Shown piece after piece: positions 16,839 through 19,366 of a stretch of DNA of 19,366 bases. The notes beneath the pieces were generated by a model, which made no database searches, was not told the DNA's origin, and saw only the letters and a list, made by a program, of their open reading frames with translations. Every line of letters starts with the position of its first letter. The stretch's first letter is position 1. This DNA comes from an uncultured Blautia sp. (GTDB lineage Bacteria > Bacillota > Clostridia > Lachnospirales > Lachnospiraceae): NCBI GenBank assembly GCA_900552095.1, contig URYM01000007.1, positions 1-19,366 on the forward strand. Direction: 5' to 3'. The translations under genes and the position numbers were made by a program.

Positions 16839-17156
16839 TTACACCTCTCCCTCAAATAATCTGGATATTTTTGACGAATAGCTCTTCCACTCCAGGCGGT
16901 AAAGCTGCAGCTGCACACTGCCTTTCTCCGTCAGCTTATAGTATCTCCTGTTTCTTCCGCTAAATTCCACATCATACACCATCAGACACTCATCTTTCTG
17001 TAATCTTCTGAGAACCGGATAGAGTGTAGACTCGGAAATATCAATCACCTGACGCACATCCTGGGTAATCTTATAACCGTAAGTCCCCTCCTTCTCCTTC
17101 GAGACGACCGCCAGCACGATGGCATCCAAAAGAGCTGCCCCTGTATTGAAAACCAT
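16839..17156 (-). CDS. PadR family transcriptional regulator
   Basis: A 105-residue winged-helix protein of the short PadR type: LLDAIVLAVVSKEKEGTYGY, KITQDVRQVIDISESTLYPVLRRLQKDECL and a wing with EFSGRNRRYYKLTEKG, then a C-terminal helix for dimerisation (LYRLEWKSYSSKISRLF). The ESTLYPVLRRL recognition segment and RRYYKLTEKG are diagnostic. AGAAGGAG precedes the ATG. It heads the operon PadR - DUF1700 - DUF4097 - PspC. Its promoter contains a perfect 25-bp palindrome, which is presumably its binding site, so autoregulation is likely. Confidence 0.93.
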   Translation of the reverse strand: MVFNTGAALLDAIVLAVVSKEKEGTYGYKITQDVRQVIDISESTLYPVLRRLQKDECLMVYDVEFSGRNRRYYKLTEKGSVQLQLYRLEWKSYSSKISRLFEGEV

Positions 17157-17201
17157 ATCTTCACTCCTTCTACTGTTTTTCGTGCAATACTATTTTGTTT
17201 T

Positions 17202-17226
17202 CTATATTATATGACATATAATATAG
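17202..17226. promoter_or_regulatory. Perfect 25-bp palindrome, probable PadR operator
   Basis: CTATATTATATG and CATATAATATAG, each 12 bp, are exact reverse complements around one central base (17214). The site contains the ATG...CAT arms expected of PadR operators and covers the -10 box of the padR promoter, so binding would shut the operon off. Confidence 0.82.
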
Positions 17227-17235
17227 GTCTGTCAA
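17206..17235 (-). promoter_or_regulatory. Promoter of the padR operon
   Basis: Perfect TTGACA (17235-17230) and perfect TATAAT (17211-17206) with an 18-bp spacer on the minus strand. The -10 box is inside the palindrome. Transcription would start near 17199, about 43 nt before the padR ATG. Confidence 0.8.
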
Positions 17236-17274
17236 CAGTATTATATAACCTTCATAACTTCTTAAGATTTCCAC

Positions 17275-17337
17275 AAAAAAATATGCAGTTTTCCAGCTTT
17301 CTCCGTTCCTTCGGAGACTTCCTGAAAAACTGCATAT
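17275..17337 (-). terminator. Terminator of the argB-argD-DUF3786 operon
   Basis: On the minus strand ATATGCAGTT (17337-17328) pairs with AACTGCATAT (17290-17281); an inner CTCCG/CGGAG stem (17316-17312 with 17305-17301) is nested inside, and TTTTTTT follows. It lies 12 bp after the DUF3786 stop codon. Confidence 0.87.
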
Positions 17338-17349
17338 TCAACACATGAT

Positions 17350-17991
17350 TCAGACTTTCATTTTCTCGGAAAGCCGCTTCAGCAGATCTTCCTGCAGATA
17401 AAAAAGAGTTTCAAAATGAAGAAATTCCAGCGCATTTTCATCCCAGAGAATCATCACCTTCGGCTCGAATTCCTCATCCCCCTCCCAGAACTGCAGCAGC
17501 ATCGGAAAAGAGGAAATCACCGGAATCCGACAGGTAACATCTGCTCCGGCTATGGATTTTTCTATCCGTCCGCCCATCCCGGCACAGGCTGTCTTCAGTT
17601 CCTCCGTATGATCCTGGAAACAGGCTCCGTAGCGCTTCGCAAACGTTCCTGCATCCGGACTGGTCACTGGCATAAAACTGCCGGCCGTGCACCATCTCCC
17701 GGCTGCCGCCGGAACCTGTTCCCCACGGGAATAGCAGAGCAGATCATACACCGTCATCACCGTATGAAAAGAATCGCACCGTTTCCATCTGCCGTCTTCC
17801 TGCTGTTCTTCCACCTGACCACTCTCCCGGCTGATCCGGCAGGGCACGTTCAGATAGGTGAGAAAAATCCACTGCCTGTCTGCTGCCAGGTCATAGCGCA
17901 GGAGGATCCTCTCCTGATCATATGTCAGAAAAAGTTTCCTGGCCGCTTCCGCCTGCCTCTCATAATTGGATATTCTTTCCTCTGTTCTCAT
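17350..17991 (-). CDS. DUF3786 domain-containing protein
   Basis: A 213-residue soluble protein. The C-terminal third has the DUF3786 pattern: ISSFPMLLQFWEGDEEFEPK, then VMILWDENALEFLHFETLFY. The middle holds TVMTVYDLLCYSRG and FMPVTSPDAGTFAKRYGACF. The family is widespread in anaerobic Firmicutes and has no established function that I know of. The ATG overlaps the argD stop codon as ATGA, so translation is coupled to an arginine biosynthesis gene; that link may be functional or merely positional. A terminator follows directly. The family assignment is by pattern recognition and fairly secure. Confidence 0.78.
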   Translation of the reverse strand: MRTEERISNYERQAEAARKLFLTYDQERILLRYDLAADRQWIFLTYLNVPCRISRESGQVEEQQEDGRWKRCDSFHTVMTVYDLLCYSRGEQVPAAAGRWCTAGSFMPVTSPDAGTFAKRYGACFQDHTEELKTACAGMGGRIEKSIAGADVTCRIPVISSFPMLLQFWEGDEEFEPKVMILWDENALEFLHFETLFYLQEDLLKRLSEKMKV

Positions 17992-19184
17992 AATAATGCC
18001 AGCGCTTCTTCCAGCTTTCCGATCATCTCATCCACATGCTTTTCTTCTATAATAAGCGGCGGCACCAGACGAAGCACATCGCTTCCTGCAGAAATGACCA
18101 GAAGCCCTTTTTCAATGGCCAGGCTTACCAGTTTCCCCACCGGAAAACCGGTGACAACCAGCCCCTGCATCAGCCCTTTTCCACGGCGTGCCGAAAAGCA
18201 GTCGTACTTTTCCACCAGCCGGTCTAACTTTTCCTCCAGGTAAGGAGTGATCTTCTGCACATGCTCCAGGATCTGATCTTCTTTAAAGATATCAAACACC
18301 CGGCTGACTGCCGCACAGGCCAGAGGATTGCCCCCGTAAGTTGTTCCGTGATCCCCGGGAACCAGGGAGTTTTCTGCCGTTTTTTCATTTAACACAAAAG
18401 CCCCCACCGGAATCCCGCAGCCCAGAGCTTTGGCTGCTGTCATAATATCCGGCTGCACGCCGTACTCCTGCCAGGCAAACATCTGCCCTGTCCGTCCCAT
18501 GCCACACTGAATCTCATCCAGAATCAGCAGGATATCTCTTTCATGGCAGAGCGCCTCCACTCCCTTTAAGAATGCCGGCTCTGCCGGGTAGATCCCGCCT
18601 TCCCCCTGGACAGTCTCCAGAATAATGGCGCAGGTTTTCTCTGTGATCAGTTCCTTTACGCTGTCCAGATTGTTAAACTCTGCAAACTTTACCCCGCCGA
18701 TCATGGGTTTAAAAGGCTCCTGATAATGATCATTTCCGGTCACTGAGAGCGCTCCCATGCTCCGGCCGTGAAAAGAATGCTTCATGGCGATGATCTCATG
18801 GTCCGTAGTGCCATCCTTCAGATAAGCATATTTTCTCGCCGCCTTGATCGCTCCCTCAATGGCTTCCGTTCCGCTGTTGGTAAAGAAGACTTTTGACATT
18901 TTGCAGCTGTCCGCCAGCTTCTTTGCCGCCTCCACGGCCGGTCCGTTATAAAAAAGATTGGAGGTATGGATCACCTTTCCGATCTGCTCCGTCAGAGCCG
19001 CATTGTACTTTTCATTCTGATACCCCAGCGCAAAGACTGCAATCCCCGCAGCAAAATCCAGATATTCTTTTCCGTCTGTGTCATAGAGATACACACCCTC
19101 TCCCCTCTCCAGTACCACCGGAAAACGGTTGTAAGTGTGTAGCAGGTACTGTTCTCCCTGCTCCATATATTCCTGTTTTGTCAT
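17988..19184 (-). CDS. argD: Acetylornithine aminotransferase (class III PLP aminotransferase)
   Basis: ArgD converts N-acetylglutamate semialdehyde to N-acetylornithine with glutamate as amino donor, the fourth step of arginine synthesis, in the cytoplasm. The 398-residue length is normal. Visible motifs: TNSGTEAIEGAIKAARKY (PLP phosphate contact, about 102-119), FHGRSMGALSVTG, ETVQGEGGI, ILDEIQCGMGRTG with PLP-binding D223, and TAAKALGCGIPVGAF with Schiff-base lysine K252. I start at the ATG at 19184 since AGGAG lies 8 nt upstream within argB; an in-frame GTG at 19193 would sit on the ribosome binding site itself. Only 5 nt separate it from the argB stop codon. Related ornithine or 4-aminobutyrate transaminases are possible by sequence, but the argB neighbour makes ArgD the best call. 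Confidence 0.95.
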   Translation of the reverse strand: MTKQEYMEQGEQYLLHTYNRFPVVLERGEGVYLYDTDGKEYLDFAAGIAVFALGYQNEKYNAALTEQIGKVIHTSNLFYNGPAVEAAKKLADSCKMSKVFFTNSGTEAIEGAIKAARKYAYLKDGTTDHEIIAMKHSFHGRSMGALSVTGNDHYQEPFKPMIGGVKFAEFNNLDSVKELITEKTCAIILETVQGEGGIYPAEPAFLKGVEALCHERDILLILDEIQCGMGRTGQMFAWQEYGVQPDIMTAAKALGCGIPVGAFVLNEKTAENSLVPGDHGTTYGGNPLACAAVSRVFDIFKEDQILEHVQKITPYLEEKLDRLVEKYDCFSARRGKGLMQGLVVTGFPVGKLVSLAIEKGLLVISAGSDVLRLVPPLIIEEKHVDEMIGKLEEALALL

Positions 19185-19189
19185 CCTTC

Positions 19190-19320
19190 TCACTCCTCAT
19201 CTTCCCGGATAATAACAGTTCCGATCCCTTTTTTTGTAAAAATCTCAAGAAGCAGGCTGTGGGGGATTCGTCCATCCAGAATATGGACCCTGTTTACTCC
19301 ATTTTCCACTGCATTAATAC
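19190..19320 (-). CDS. argB: Acetylglutamate kinase, C-terminal end only (cut by contig end)
   Basis: Forty-two codons plus two bases remain before genomic sequence stops at 19320. They read [20 protein letters not shown] then [20 protein letters not shown], ending EE-stop. This is the highly conserved ArgB C-terminus (the N-acetylglutamate kinase motif A.E.GV.RVHI.DGR.PHS.LLEIFT..GIGT.I). ArgB phosphorylates N-acetylglutamate in arginine synthesis. The gene is 5' truncated by the contig end; beyond 19320 the sequence is adapter. The argB-argD order supports both names. Confidence 0.93.
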
Positions 19321-19366
19321 CTGTCTCTTATACACATCTCCGAGCCCACGAGACCGTACTAGATCT
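19321..19366 (+). other. Illumina Nextera adapter contamination at the contig end
   Basis: CTGTCTCTTATACACATCT (19321-19339) is the Tn5/Nextera mosaic end; CCGAGCCCACGAGAC (19340-19354) is the Nextera read-2 adapter; CGTACTAG (19355-19362) is an i7 index (it matches the one called N702); ATCT (19363-19366) begins the flow-cell end sequence. It is library sequence, not genomic DNA or a mobile element. Confidence 0.97.

Noticed and set aside
17416..18243. Plus-strand 275-codon frame opposite DUF3786 and argD
   Set aside because: Antisense to two well-supported coupled genes, with no start signal and no recognisable domain.
19321..19339. Tn5 transposon end as a sign of a natural mobile element
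   Set aside because: It continues into the synthetic read-2 adapter and an index, so it is library sequence.

Overview
This looks like chromosomal DNA of a spore-forming, low-to-mid GC Firmicute, most likely a gut Lachnospiraceae (Clostridia). The evidence is a small acid-soluble spore protein, a T-box-controlled valS, a cobalamin riboswitch, the NusG-II/Gx transporter pair, a Gram-positive-style RND permease and strong AGGAGG-type ribosome binding sites. Almost every gene is on the minus strand; the only convincing plus-strand gene is a small SGNH hydrolase. The last 46 bases (19321-19366) are not genomic: they are Nextera transposase adapter plus an i7 index, so the true sequence ends at 19320.

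In transcription order on the minus strand, from the right. (1) An arginine operon: the argB 3' end, argD, then a DUF3786 gene, closed by a terminator at 17275-17337. (2) An envelope-stress-like operon: PadR regulator, DUF1700 membrane protein, DUF4097 protein and PspC. It is driven by a promoter overlapping a perfect 25-bp palindrome and closed by a strong hairpin (14955-14999). That hairpin also contains the apparent sigma-G-type promoter and RBS of the next gene, an alpha/beta-type SASP. (3) On the plus strand, an SGNH/GDSL hydrolase. Its promoter overlaps a divergent minus-strand promoter for a cobalamin riboswitch. No protein gene follows that riboswitch: its transcript meets a riboswitch-type terminator, then about 100 nt of non-coding sequence holding a second, partial copy of the riboswitch core, then a second terminator. 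(4) Four genes 3 nt apart with their own promoter: an OPT-family oligopeptide transporter, a PqqD-like protein, a NusG domain II protein and a Gx transporter (heptaprenyl diphosphate synthase component I family), closed by a terminator. (5) A two-gene efflux operon: a 1384-residue RND permease with a roughly 360-residue coiled-coil insert, and its TetR regulator, with a 14-bp palindromic operator just after the promoter. (6) A valine T-box leader, valS and an LtaS-like sulfatase-fold membrane enzyme, closed by a large terminator. (7) folC with its own promoter, running off the left edge.

Most genes are ordinary for this group. The parts most worth a second look are the orphan cobalamin riboswitch with its partial duplicate, the hairpin that combines a terminator with a sporulation promoter, the OPT-PqqD-NusG_II-Gx cluster, the RND pump with a built-in coiled coil and no adaptor gene, and the near-perfect regulator palindromes.
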